Positions 1 to 7,666 of a stretch of DNA of 21,337 nt are shown piece by piece; the stretch's first letter is position 1; the number at the start of each line of letters is the position of its first letter. The position numbers were made by a program, and so were the translations under genes. Source of the DNA: JAAYZQ01 sp034428935 (lineage in GTDB: Bacteria; Chloroflexota; Anaerolineae; JAAYZQ01). The notes beneath the pieces were generated by a model that saw nothing but the letters and a program-made list of their open reading frames with translations, did no database searches and was not told the origin of the DNA. The stretch is taken from contig DAOUHB010000114.1 of assembly GCA_034428935.1 (NCBI GenBank), positions 1 to 21,337 on the forward strand, read 5' to 3'.

Positions 1-1
1 G

Positions 2-1606
2 CGAGCGGTCATGGCCGTTTTCGCCTATGCCCTTAAGCCGGGCGGCTACCTTCTGCTGGGAACATCCGAGACGTCGGCCCTGTCGACACCCTATTTCGAG
101 GCTGTGGACCGCAAGTGGCGGATCTATCACCGCCTGGAGGGACGGGCAGAACTCGGTGCTATGGCTCTGCTGTCGGCTTCTGGCAGGGTCACGCTAGACC
201 TGCCCGGCGAAGCCGCCGTGCCGAGACAGGGTGTCAGCCACCAGGTGGTGGAGCGTTTCCTCCTCGAAAATCACCTGCCGCCCTGCCTCGTCGTCGACCG
301 CGAAGGCCAGGTTGTGTTCCTCTATGGCCGTCTCGGCCGGTACCTGGAGCCTGCAGGCGGCCACGCGGGTGCGTGGCACGTGGTGCGCTTGATGCGCGAA
401 GCGCTGCGCATGCCTCTGATCACCGCCATCCGCCGGGCTGCTTCCGAGGGAGCCCCGGTGTACCTCCAAGACGTTCGCTTCGAGCTGGAGGGCCACACCG
501 AAAGCATAGATGTCAGCGTGTTGCCCCTCGACCATGTCATCGCCCTGAAGGGTCTGCTCCTCGTCATTCTGAAGGAACCGCGCCCAGCGCCGGATGCTCT
601 CCCGCCGGCAACTGGGGCCGAGGCCGGTAGCCGCCAGCGTGAAGTCGAGCTAGAAAGAGAGCTTCAGGCCGCCCGCGAGTACCTCCAATCCACCGTCGAG
701 GAGCTCCAAAGCGCTTACGAGGAGGCCCGCTCCAACAACGAAGAGCTGCAGAGCGCCAACGAAGAGCTGGTAACAGCCCAAGAGGAAGCCCAGTCGGTCA
801 ACGAGGAGCTCGCCACCCTCAACTCGCAACTCCGCACCAAGCTGGACGAACTGCACGTGGTCAACAACGATCTGGCAAACCTCTTGGCCGGCGTCGACGT
901 GGGCATCCTCTTTCTCGACCGGCAGTTTCGCGTGCGCCGCTTCAATCAAGCGGTCACCCGGGTCATCAACCTCATGCCCGGCGACACGGGCCGGCCTGTT
1001 GCCCACATCGCTTCCAGACTGCGCGAGGCAGACTGGCTGGCCGCCGCTCGCCTGGTATTCGACAGCCTTATCCCGCACCAGGAAGAGGTGGAGGACGACG
1101 ACGGGCAATGGTACTCGATGTACATCCAGGCCTACCGCACCTCCGAGGATGCCATCGATGGTGTCGTGGTGACCTTTAGCAACATCACGGCACAAAAGCA
1201 GGTAGAACAGGCGCTGCGACGCAGCCAGGCGCTGGCCGAGGAGGTGGTCGAGACCGTGCGCCAGCCCCTGCTGGTGCTCGATGGTGCTCTACGGGTCAGG
1301 CAGGCCAACCGGGCCTTCTACCGGACCTTTGCCGTCAAGCCCGAGGAAGCGATAGGCCGCCCGCTTTACGATTTGGGCAACCGCCAGTGGGACATTCCCC
1401 GCCTGCGAGAGCTGTTGGACACGATCATCCCCCATGATAGCACCCTGGAGGGATATGCGGTCGATCACGAATTCGAAGGTATTGGCAGCCGGCGCATGGT
1501 CCTCAACGCCCGCCGCATCGACGCCACGGATGGCCGGCCGGACCTCATCCTCCTGGCCTTCGAAGAGGGCGGAGGAGAGGGGGCAGGAGTAGCCCATGTC
1601 GACTGA
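2..1606 (+). CDS. CheR-type methyltransferase tail with PAS sensor domains (5' truncated)
   Basis: The reading frame is already open at the left edge, so the true start lies outside the window; the ATG at 11 sits inside the domain. The first residues (YALKPGGYLLLGTSET) match the last strand and loop of a CheR-type SAM-dependent methyltransferase. A PAS-like region follows (about 240-540), then a heptad-rich coiled coil of EEL/NEEL repeats (about 640-870), a second PAS domain with an FLDRQFRVRRFN core (about 880-1190) and a third PAS domain (about 1215-1560). This order is typical of the large CheB/CheR/PAS fusion proteins, where the coiled coil links the methyltransferase to sensor domains. 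It probably acts in the cytoplasm as a signalling protein. The stop overlaps the start of the histidine kinase by 11 bases, so the two are co-translated and likely work together. Whether a CheB domain lies upstream cannot be seen. Confidence 0.88.
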   Translation, partial: RAVMAVFAYALKPGGYLLLGTSETSALSTPYFEAVDRKWRIYHRLEGRAELGAMALLSASGRVTLDLPGEAAVPRQGVSHQVVERFLLENHLPPCLVVDREGQVVFLYGRLGRYLEPAGGHAGAWHVVRLMREALRMPLITAIRRAASEGAPVYLQDVRFELEGHTESIDVSVLPLDHVIALKGLLLVILKEPRPAPDALPPATGAEAGSRQREVELERELQAAREYLQSTVEELQSAYEEARSNNEELQSANEELVTAQEEAQSVNEELATLNSQLRTKLDELHVVNNDLANLLAGVDVGILFLDRQFRVRRFNQAVTRVINLMPGDTGRPVAHIASRLREADWLAAARLVFDSLIPHQEEVEDDDGQWYSMYIQAYRTSEDAIDGVVVTFSNITAQKQVEQALRRSQALAEEVVETVRQPLLVLDGALRVRQANRAFYRTFAVKPEEAIGRPLYDLGNRQWDIPRLRELLDTIIPHDSTLEGYAVDHEFEGIGSRRMVLNARRIDATDGRPDLILLAFEEGGGEGAGVAHVD

Positions 1607-4418
1607 GGACACGGACCGTTGGCCGGAAGGGCAAGAGCCGGCTTTGCGCCGCGACGACAGCCTTTTGTCTGGCCGCCTGCGGCGCCGGGCGGAAGAGATC
1701 CTGCAAAGGCAGGCACCCGACCTGGAAGGCTTGACAGGCGAGGGCCTGCTAGACCTGGCCCACGAGCTCCAGGTACACCAGATCGAGCTTGAGCTGCAAA
1801 ACCAGGCTCTGCGCGAGACACAACTGGCGCTGGAGCTGGCCCGCGACGAGTACGCCGGCCTGTACGACTATGCCCCGGTAGGATATGTTACCGTCGGCGG
1901 CGATGGGACCATCGCCCGCGCCAACCTCACCGCTGCGTCCCTCTTTGGCGTCGAAAGCAATGGCCTGGTGGGCGAGCCTTTCCGCCGCTTTGTGGCCCGC
2001 GACGACCAGGACGCCTATCACTTTTTCCTGGTGCGCCTGGAGGCCAGCGGCCGGGAAACGGCCGAGCTGAACCTGGTCCGGGGCGACGGCAGCCCCTTCC
2101 GGGGGCGTCTGCAGGGGGTTGTGTCGGGTGTCGACCAGGAGGGGCGGCCTGGCTGGCGGGTGGCACTGAGCGACGTGACCGCGGAGCACGAGACGCGCGA
2201 GACCCTGCGGCTCGTCGTAGAGGCCACGGCGCCGGTTATCGGCCATGATTTCCTGCGCACCCTGATGCGGCACCTGGCCTGCCTCCTGCGCGTGCGGTAC
2301 GTCGTCCTGGCCGAATTCGACGGCAGGCGGAGCCAGATGCGCACCGTCGCCGTGTGGGCTGATGGCGATTGGAGCGAGAACTGTAGTTTTGACCTGACTG
2401 ATGCCGCCTGCGGCCTGGCTGCCGCTGGCCAGACCACCTTTTTCGCCTCGGGCCTGCGCAGCCGCTTCCCCGGCGATCCTTTCGTTGCACGCTGGAAGGT
2501 GGACAGCCTGCGGGCCCTGCCGCTGCACGACGTCTCGGGCCGGGTCTGGGGAGTCCTGTTGGCAATGGACGAGGCGCCCATGGTCCACGCCCCTCACCTG
2601 GATCCGATCCTGACCGTCTTTGCCGAGCGGGCCGCCGCCGAGCTGGCCCGCCTGGCGGCCGAGGCTTCACTACGGCGTTTCTCGGAACAGCAGTCGGCAC
2701 TCTACGCGGTGGCGGCCGCCTCGGCCACATCCCTTGAGCCGGCAGCACTTGCCGAGAGCGTCCTCGGTGTGCTGGTGCCGCTGTTTGGGGCGGCTGCCGC
2801 CTGGATCGTCGCCGCCGGCGAGTCCCGCGACGATCCACCTCGGGCCGTGGCCAGCCGCGGGTTTGGCGGGGTGGACATCGGCCCGGGAGAGCTGGCTGCG
2901 GAGCTGGAAGCGTGGCCGGCCGGACCAAGCTGCCAGGAACCGCGTGTTGTCGTGCACCGCAAGGAGGTGGCCGGCGGTTTTCTGGAGCGAGCCAGCATGA
3001 GGAGCCACGTCTGCCTGCTCTTGGCCAGCCATCGCCAGGTCGTCGGCTGGCTACACCTTGCGTGGCATGGCGAACGAGACCTCACCGACGAGGAAGAGAG
3101 CTTGCTCCTGGCCATTGGCGACCAGGTAGGGCTGGGCCTATACAACGCCCGCCTGTACCATCAGGCCCGCCAGCTGAACCGACTCCGGGCGCTGGCCGAG
3201 TTGGACCTGGCTCTCTTGCGCTCCCTCGACCCGAGCGAGGTCGCCGCCACCGGCCTGGAACGCATGGCGTCCGTCGTCCACGCCTCCGAGGCATTGATGG
3301 TCGGCTATACCGACGGATTGAGTGGCGATGGCGACCGGGTACTAACTCTCGACGAAGGCTGGATCCAGGTCGAAGCCTCGGCCAAGTATCACAGGTGGCA
3401 GGACCTTGTCGAGACGTTGAGCCGGCAGACGCAAGATCTGCGGGGGACGCGTCCGGTCTATGCGACCGTCGCTCCCTGGGGTAGTGACGTCCTTGTCGTG
3501 CCCCTGGACGACGACGAGCCCCTCGCGGATCTGCTACTGAGCGGGCGCACCTTTACCGAAGAAGACGTGGCCCTGGCCCAAGCTGCAGCCGGTCGCGTGG
3601 GCCAGGCCCTATGCAACGCCCGGCTGTATGCCGAGCTGCGCGCTCTGCTCCGCCAGCAGCAGGAATCACAGGCCCAACTCATCCTCAGCGAGAAGATGGG
3701 CGCCCTGGGGCGCCTCACCGCATCCTTGAGCCACGAGATCAACAACCCTCTCCAGGCGCTTCTAGGCAGCCTGGACATGGTCCGAGAGGAGTTGGCCGAG
3801 AGGGGGGAAGCGGAGCTGGTGAGCCGCTACCTGTCCATCGCGACACGCGCGGTGAACCACATCCGCGCTCTAATGGAGCGGATGCGCAGCGTCTATCGCC
3901 GAGATGACGGGGAACTCGTGCTCGGCCAGGTCCACGAGATCCTGGAAGGCGTCGTCGAGCTCACGTACAGTGAGCTCTTGCGTCAGCGCGTCACGATTTC
4001 CCAGATCCACGACCCTGATCTGCCGGCGGTGCAACTGAACGCCGGTCAACTGTACCAGGTCTTTTTGAACCTGATCCTCAACGCGGTCGACGCCATGCCC
4101 GAGGGCGGCAACTTGACCCTGCGCACCAGTCGCGGCGAGCTGCCCCACCACCCGCACGAGGCGCGAGCCGTGGTACGCATCGATGTCCAGGATACGGGTG
4201 TAGGCATGTCGCCCGCCGTCCAGCGGCGGTTGTTCGAGCCTTTGGTCTCTACCAAAGAACACGGCTCGGGCCTGGGCCTTTACATCAGCCAGCAGATCGT
4301 GCGAGCCCATGGCGGCGAGATCGAGGCCCACAGTCGCGAAGGAGAGGGCACCACCATGACAGTCTGGCTGCCCGTGGCCCCGTTGCCCGACGAGGAGGGT
4401 CGCGACCAGGACACCTGA
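1596..4418 (+). CDS. Soluble PAS/GAF sensor histidine kinase
   Basis: The 940-residue protein has no obvious membrane segment and should sense a cytoplasmic signal. An N-terminal coil (HELQVHQIELELQNQALR) leads into a PAS domain (about 85-195). Two or three GAF-like regions follow (about 205-350, 360-525 and, less surely, 535-690). The HisKA domain has the phospho-acceptor His713 in SLSHEINNP. The ATPase domain shows the N box (Asn829 in LNLILNAVDAMP), the G1 box (Asp866 in DTGVGMS) and the G2 box (GSGLGLY, 890-896), so it should be an active kinase. No receiver domain or response regulator is present in the window, so the partner is unknown. The ATG at 1596 is preceded by a purine-rich GGAGGAGAGG tract inside the upstream gene, which supports translational coupling. 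Confidence 0.93.
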   Translation: MSTEDTDRWPEGQEPALRRDDSLLSGRLRRRAEEILQRQAPDLEGLTGEGLLDLAHELQVHQIELELQNQALRETQLALELARDEYAGLYDYAPVGYVTVGGDGTIARANLTAASLFGVESNGLVGEPFRRFVARDDQDAYHFFLVRLEASGRETAELNLVRGDGSPFRGRLQGVVSGVDQEGRPGWRVALSDVTAEHETRETLRLVVEATAPVIGHDFLRTLMRHLACLLRVRYVVLAEFDGRRSQMRTVAVWADGDWSENCSFDLTDAACGLAAAGQTTFFASGLRSRFPGDPFVARWKVDSLRALPLHDVSGRVWGVLLAMDEAPMVHAPHLDPILTVFAERAAAELARLAAEASLRRFSEQQSALYAVAAASATSLEPAALAESVLGVLVPLFGAAAAWIVAAGESRDDPPRAVASRGFGGVDIGPGELAAELEAWPAGPSCQEPRVVVHRKEVAGGFLERASMRSHVCLLLASHRQVVGWLHLAWHGERDLTDEEESLLLAIGDQVGLGLYNARLYHQARQLNRLRALAELDLALLRSLDPSEVAATGLERMASVVHASEALMVGYTDGLSGDGDRVLTLDEGWIQVEASAKYHRWQDLVETLSRQTQDLRGTRPVYATVAPWGSDVLVVPLDDDEPLADLLLSGRTFTEEDVALAQAAAGRVGQALCNARLYAELRALLRQQQESQAQLILSEKMGALGRLTASLSHEINNPLQALLGSLDMVREELAERGEAELVSRYLSIATRAVNHIRALMERMRSVYRRDDGELVLGQVHEILEGVVELTYSELLRQRVTISQIHDPDLPAVQLNAGQLYQVFLNLILNAVDAMPEGGNLTLRTSRGELPHHPHEARAVVRIDVQDTGVGMSPAVQRRLFEPLVSTKEHGSGLGLYISQQIVRAHGGEIEAHSREGEGTTMTVWLPVAPLPDEEGRDQDT

Positions 4419-4488
4419 TCCGGGCCAGCCAAGGGTCCACGATAGTGCTCTGCGATGCAAAGAGGAGTACACGCGGTTGGCAGGGTGA

Positions 4489-4641
4489 ACAGCGAGTAGA
4501 GAATCGGGACAGTTGATGGGTTGGATCGAAACAAACGGGTATCGCATCGCCGGGCCACCTCGCGAGGTCTATGTGTAGTGGCAGGATGGCGAATCGGCGA
4601 GCAATGTCATCGAGTGCCAACAACCGGTGGAGAAGGTTTAA
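4489..4641 (+). pseudogene. Relic of a GyrI-like effector-binding domain (AraC/MerR-regulator type)
   Basis: Read in the frame of the ATG at 4516, the sequence gives WIETNGYRIAGPPREVYV, then a TAG at 4576-4578. The same frame continues as ESASNVIECQQPVEKV and ends at a TAA (4639-4641). Both halves resemble the C-terminus of GyrI-like effector-binding domains, which usually ends in a motif like GPPREVYL...YVTEIQFPVEK. The end therefore falls where a full-length family member would end. No upstream part of the domain is recognisable and an in-frame TGA lies at 4486, so only about 50 codons remain. I read it as a decayed fragment of a multidrug-sensing regulator. The family match is from memory of the motif, not a search. 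Confidence 0.6.
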
Positions 4642-4662
4642 CTGGCGTCGTGGAGTTGCGGA

Positions 4663-4815
4663 TCATCCGGATTCGTCCAGGGCACGATCCCGAAGATCCG
4701 CAACTCCCAGCTCGACAGCCATCTGGCGCATATACGTCCGGTCGAGGCGCTGGCCCTGTACCTTGATCACGCCCAGCGCGTCGCGCCACTGGCGCTCCGA
4801 CGTTTCGGATAGCAT
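4663..4815 (-). pseudogene. C-terminal stump of an AbiEii-like nucleotidyltransferase
   Basis: The 50-codon frame starts MLSETSERQWRDALGVIKVQ and ends in LGVADLRDRALDESG. This looks like the final segment of a family of predicted nucleotidyltransferases (AbiEii/MNT-like) that follow a small partner gene in Chloroflexota and cyanobacteria. The nucleotidyltransferase core, with its GS...D-x-D motif, is absent. The start codon overlaps the stop of the upstream small gene (TAATG), as in an intact operon. The simplest reading is an in-frame internal deletion that kept the first one or two codons and the tail. It could still be translated as a short peptide, but catalysis is not possible. The family assignment is from recognition only. 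Confidence 0.5.
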
Positions 4816-5075
4816 TAGCCTTCGTCTGGAGGAGGCGGAGGACCATAGGCGCGCGCCGCCAGCTCTGGCCCCAGCAGCAAGTCGGCCAGGCGGCGGCGAC
4901 GTTGGGCAGGCGTATCGGTGGGGTAGCGCTGGCGCAGGCCGGCCAGGGCCAGGGTTCGCACGGACTGGGTCATTTCGGACATCAAAGCCATCTTGCGCCA
5001 CGTCGGCATCTGCCGCAGCCGCTCAACCTGCAAGCGTTCCAGGTCGGGGTGCGTATCGGGCCATAAAATGCTCAT
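4815..5075 (-). CDS. Small conserved protein, partner of a nucleotidyltransferase gene
   Basis: The 86-residue protein begins MSILWPDTHPDLERLQVERL and carries the motif PTWRKMALMSEMTQSVRTLAL, then GLRQRYP and RRRLADLLLGPELA. This pattern is familiar from short hypothetical proteins of Chloroflexota and cyanobacteria that sit just upstream of AbiEii-like nucleotidyltransferase genes; no biochemical role is known to me. The ATG at 5075 is preferred over the longer open frame because it has GGAGAA about 10 bases upstream and the family-like sequence begins here. A promoter at 5131-5159 fits. Its natural partner downstream is reduced to a stump, so this gene is probably an orphan of a broken two-gene module, possibly of toxin-antitoxin type. 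Confidence 0.65.
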   Translation of the reverse strand: MSILWPDTHPDLERLQVERLRQMPTWRKMALMSEMTQSVRTLALAGLRQRYPTDTPAQRRRRLADLLLGPELAARAYGPPPPPDEG

Positions 5076-5130
5076 CGTACCATCGTTCTCCGTCGCGAGT
5101 CCTGCCGGCATCGGGTGCAAGGACACCTCT

Positions 5131-5159
5131 ATTGTGCAACGCAAGGCCCGTTTTGTCAA
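5131..5159 (-). promoter_or_regulatory. Sigma-70-type promoter for the small conserved gene
   Basis: On the minus strand a perfect TTGACA (5154-5159) is separated by 17 bases from CACAAT (5131-5136). Transcription would start about 50 bases before the ATG at 5075. The rest of the 5076-5288 gap shows no further feature. Confidence 0.6.
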
Positions 5160-5288
5160 GTCTCGGGCGGCAACCCTTGGGGAGCAATGTCCGCGGCAGA
5201 CTTGTCGACCACAGCCTCCAGCCTGACCTGGCTTCAAGCGCAAAGAAAGAGATTCTCATGACCCATGAGACGGTCCATCTCCGTGAAT

Positions 5289-5317
5289 TTGACAGCCGGA
5301 AGCCTTCATGATACAAT
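5289..5317 (+). promoter_or_regulatory. Strong sigma-70-type promoter of the toxin-antitoxin pair
   Basis: TTGACA at 5289-5294 and TACAAT at 5312-5317 are separated by 17 bases. Transcription should start near 5323-5325, leaving a leader of about 22 bases with the Shine-Dalgarno AGGAGGT at 5333-5339. Confidence 0.8.
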
Positions 5318-5319
5318 CT

Positions 5320-5328
5320 AGACAGTCT
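5320..5328. promoter_or_regulatory. Palindromic operator candidate of the toxin-antitoxin pair
   Basis: AGACAGTCT is a perfect palindrome around a central A and lies directly on the predicted transcription start. Phd-type antitoxins usually repress their own promoters through short palindromes in this position. The assignment rests on position and symmetry only. Confidence 0.45.
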
Positions 5329-5346
5329 GGATAGGAGGTTGGCGAA

Positions 5347-5601
5347 ATGATTCACACCTGGCAACTACAGGAAGCCAAGAACAAGTTCAGCCGAGTCGTG
5401 GAGAATGCAGTGAATGATGGCCCGCAGATCATCACCAAGCGCGGAGTGGAAGTGGCAATCGTCCTATCTTATGCCGAGTACCAAAAGATGATCGCCTCCA
5501 GGGGCAAGCTCACCACCTTCTTTCGAGATTCACCACTTGTTGGCGTCGAGATGGAGCTTGATAGGGACAAGAGCGAGGCTCGGAAAGACCTGGAGCTATG
5601 A
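5347..5601 (+). CDS. Phd/YefM-family antitoxin
   Basis: The 84-residue protein starts MIHTWQLQEAKNKFSRVVEN and contains GPQIITKRGVEVAIVLSYAEYQKM, the N-terminal DNA-binding fold of the Phd/YefM family. The C-terminal part (about 58-84, rich in charged residues) would be the toxin-binding tail. It should neutralise the PIN toxin encoded next and repress the shared promoter. The ATG at 5347 has a near-consensus AGGAGGT at 7-base spacing. The stop overlaps the toxin start (ATGA), which gives coupled translation and antitoxin-first order. The module has visibly lower GC than the genes around it and lies next to gene relics, which suits horizontal acquisition. Confidence 0.93.
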   Translation: MIHTWQLQEAKNKFSRVVENAVNDGPQIITKRGVEVAIVLSYAEYQKMIASRGKLTTFFRDSPLVGVEMELDRDKSEARKDLEL

Positions 5602-6020
5602 CCTTTCTACTGGACACATGCGTGATCTCTGACCTGGTCGCAAAGCAACCAAATCACCACGTTGTGCAGTGGGTCGATAGCATTGATGAGGACAGGCTGT
5701 TCCTCAGCGTGATTACCATCGGCGAGATCAAGAGAGGGATCGAAAAACTCGCTGACTCGAGCCGCAGGAGTGCTTTGGTAAAGTGGCTCGAAGACGAACT
5801 ATTCGTTCGCTTCACAGGCAGGATTCTATCCATTGACACCTCGGTGATGCTCGTCTGGGGACAATTGACTGCCGAACTGGAGGAACACGGCAGGCGCATG
5901 CCTGCCATGGACTCGCTGATTGCTGCCACTTGTTTACAACGAGGGCTTGAGCTGGTCACGCGCAACGAAAGCGACTTTGCACACAGCGGTGTCACGGTAG
6001 TCAATCCCTGGAAGCAGTAA
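5598..6020 (+). CDS. PIN-domain ribonuclease toxin (VapC/FitB-like)
   Basis: The 140-residue protein has the expected PIN length and acidic residues: Asp6 in LLDTCVISD, Glu43 in ITIGEIKRGIEKL, Asp105 in MPAMDSLIAATC and Asp126 in TRNESDF. These would bind the metal ions used for RNA cleavage, so the toxin looks intact. PIN toxins of this type usually cut tRNA or rRNA and block translation; the target here cannot be told. The GEIKRGIE motif and the Phd-type partner suggest the FitB-like branch. The ATG overlaps the antitoxin stop by four bases. No terminator is evident after the stop, and the 6021-6182 gap holds only the RBS of the next gene. Confidence 0.93.
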   Translation: MTFLLDTCVISDLVAKQPNHHVVQWVDSIDEDRLFLSVITIGEIKRGIEKLADSSRRSALVKWLEDELFVRFTGRILSIDTSVMLVWGQLTAELEEHGRRMPAMDSLIAATCLQRGLELVTRNESDFAHSGVTVVNPWKQ

Positions 6021-6182
6021 TCAGTCGCTGCGAGGCTTTCCGGGTGCCTTGAGCAGGCGGGAAAGACAGGTTCCCTGTGCACAATAGTTGGCGAAGCGGA
6101 TGGCCCGCAAGAGGGTGCCGGTGACGCCTGAGGGCAACGAGGCCGATCTGGCCGACGGCCCGAGCGGATAACGGAGGCAAGT

Positions 6183-6854
6183 ATGGCGGTCACAGGTGCT
6201 CCGACAGCGAAAAGCGAGCATAATGCCAGGCGAAAGGCACTGACCGAGGCGGTCATCGCATTTCTGGGTTTCTGCGGTCTGAGCCTTCTGAGCCGGCTGT
6301 ATGCCCCCCTGCTCCTGCTGGTGGTAGCCAGCGGGCTGGGCTTTCCTTTGCTCTGGGGCATCTTGACCAGGGACTGGAAGACAATGGGATTCACGCGGCG
6401 CAACGTCGGGCAGGCCCTGATCTGGGGCGCGGGCAGCGGCGCGTTGTTGATGGTGATCATCTGGTTTACCACCGAGCACAAGCTCGCTCCCTTTTTTGGC
6501 CTGCAACTGGTGGTGGGCATCCCCCTCTGGCTCCTGATCATGTCGCCGTTTCAGGAGTTCTTTTTCCGTGGCTGGCTGCAGCCTCGATTCGAGAAAGCGC
6601 TTGGGATATGGCCCGGGCTGTTGGTCACGGCCGTGGGATTTGCCGTGTGGCACCTCTGCCCACCGTTTGAGGAGGCGCAAATCGTGCCGATTGCCTCGGC
6701 CTTTGGCCTGGCCTTCACGACGGCGATGGGGTTGGTTTTCGGCTATATCTTTCGCCGCACAGGAAACATCGTGGCTCCGTGGCTCGCGCACGTCCTGGCC
6801 GGCCTGACCCTGGTTCTGAGCGGCGCTATGACGTTTGTCCAGTACGTGGAATGA
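6183..6854 (+). CDS. CPBP-family intramembrane protein (Abi/CAAX protease-like)
   Basis: The 223-residue protein has about six hydrophobic segments, starting near residue 22. CPBP enzymes are predicted intramembrane glutamyl proteases with motifs EExxxR, FxxxH and HxxxN/D. Here motif 1 reads FQEFFFRG (Gln124, Glu125, Arg129), motif 2 is FAVWHL (His157) and motif 3 is APWLAHVLAG (His203). The first glutamate of motif 1 is thus a glutamine, while the rest of the site is kept, so activity is uncertain. Bacterial members are linked to peptide immunity or to processing of membrane proteins; no such partner gene is adjacent. The ATG at 6183 is preceded by GGAGG at about 8 bases. A terminator-like hairpin follows at 6915-6945. 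Confidence 0.88.
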   Translation: MAVTGAPTAKSEHNARRKALTEAVIAFLGFCGLSLLSRLYAPLLLLVVASGLGFPLLWGILTRDWKTMGFTRRNVGQALIWGAGSGALLMVIIWFTTEHKLAPFFGLQLVVGIPLWLLIMSPFQEFFFRGWLQPRFEKALGIWPGLLVTAVGFAVWHLCPPFEEAQIVPIASAFGLAFTTAMGLVFGYIFRRTGNIVAPWLAHVLAGLTLVLSGAMTFVQYVE

Positions 6855-6914
6855 GACGGCTCCTCTGGGATGATGAAGGGTAGGGGAAGCCGTGGGTCGA
6901 GGTCCAGAGATTTG

Positions 6915-6945
6915 GGAGCCGGGGTGCTTGCAGCCCGGCTCCTTT
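6915..6945 (+). terminator. Terminator-like hairpin after the CPBP gene
   Basis: A perfect 9-base stem, GGAGCCGGG (6915-6923) and CCCGGCTCC (6934-6942), closes a 10-base loop and is followed by only TTT. It is stable but the T run is short. Confidence 0.55.
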
Positions 6946-7038
6946 GACAGTCGATAAGTATCACGACGGCGCGATAGTGCCTCCCACCGCGTGTGCATTG
7001 CATGCACGGTTTTATCTGGGCCGAAGCCTGGCCGCGAT

Positions 7039-7067
7039 TTGCCAGGCTCGGCCAGGTGTGGTATACT
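7039..7067 (+). promoter_or_regulatory. Promoter of perR
   Basis: TTGCCA (7039-7044) and TATACT (7062-7067) are separated by 17 bases. Transcription should start near 7074, about 40 bases before the perR ATG. Confidence 0.7.
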
Positions 7068-7078
7068 TGTGGAAGTTG

Positions 7079-7092
7079 GTTCTCTATAGAAC
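7079..7092. promoter_or_regulatory. Inverted repeat in the perR leader, operator candidate
   Basis: GTTCT (7079-7083) and AGAAC (7088-7092) flank four bases just after the predicted transcription start. The position suits autoregulation, but the site does not match the classic Per box (TTATAAT-N-ATTATAA), so the binding protein is uncertain. Confidence 0.35.
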
Positions 7093-7115
7093 GTGGATAC
7101 GTCTAAGGAGTCAAT

Positions 7116-7553
7116 ATGGTTGATCCACAAGCCAGGTTCGAGGAATTGGTGGCCAAGCTGCGGAAGCGAGATTACCGGCTGACGCCACAACGCATCGCTT
7201 TGCTGCGGCTGTTGGCTGCCAGCAACGGGCACCCCAGTGCCCACCAGTTGTACGACCAAATGAAAGAGCAGTTTCCCACGACGAGCCTGGCGACAGTCTA
7301 CAAGACCCTGAACGTCTTGAAAGAGATGGACGAGGTGCTGGAGCTGGGGTTCAGTGGTGACGACAACCGCTACGACGGCAACAAGCCCTTTCCCCACCCC
7401 CATCTCATCTGCATCCGTTGCCAGAAGATCCTGGATTCGGAGGTCAACCTGGACCAGGGCCTGATCCAGGAAGTCGCTCAATCCTCGGGCTATCAGATTG
7501 TCGGCCATCGGCTCGACTTTTACGGGCTATGCCCGGAGTGCAAGGATGCATAG
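7116..7553 (+). CDS. perR: Peroxide-responsive Fur-family repressor PerR
   Basis: The 145-residue length is typical for Fur-family repressors. A winged helix (about 20-80, RLTPQRIALLRLL and TSLATVYKTLNVLKEM) precedes the dimerisation and metal domain. Two CxxC pairs, Cys99/Cys102 and Cys139/Cys142, form the structural zinc site. The regulatory site can be aligned by eye with Bacillus PerR: His39, Asp87, His94, His96 and Asp107. An aspartate at the last position, instead of the glutamate usual in Fur, is the hallmark that lets PerR sense hydrogen peroxide by histidine oxidation. The gene directly downstream is katG, a standard PerR target. The ATG at 7116 has AAGGAG at 7105-7110. A strong terminator overlaps the stop, so katG is probably transcribed separately. 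Confidence 0.9.
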   Translation: MVDPQARFEELVAKLRKRDYRLTPQRIALLRLLAASNGHPSAHQLYDQMKEQFPTTSLATVYKTLNVLKEMDEVLELGFSGDDNRYDGNKPFPHPHLICIRCQKILDSEVNLDQGLIQEVAQSSGYQIVGHRLDFYGLCPECKDA

Positions 7554-7578
7554 GCAGGCGCGTGCATCCTCTTTTTTT
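7544..7578 (+). terminator. Intrinsic terminator overlapping the end of perR
   Basis: GGATGCA (7544-7550) pairs with TGCATCC (7563-7569) across a 12-base loop, followed by TCTTTTTTT. The left arm lies within the last perR codons and the TAG stop is in the loop. Confidence 0.85.
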
Positions 7579-7666
7579 GTCGTCTTGTGGAAAACGGTTA
7601 TCTCTGACTACTAGCTCGTAACAAGTCTTGGGGGCAAGGAGGTGAGGCATTCCAAGCCGAGAACAA

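Noticed and set aside
6993..7007. GTGCAT-TGC-ATGCAC palindrome upstream of perR
   Set aside because: It lies more than 30 bases before the -35 box, has a 3-base loop and only a TTTT run nearby; too little to call a terminator or operator.
6021..7508. A 495-codon open frame on the minus strand
   Set aside because: It runs opposite to the CPBP and perR genes, has a repetitive, low-complexity Gln/Arg/Pro composition and no family pattern; it is a shadow of GC-rich genes.
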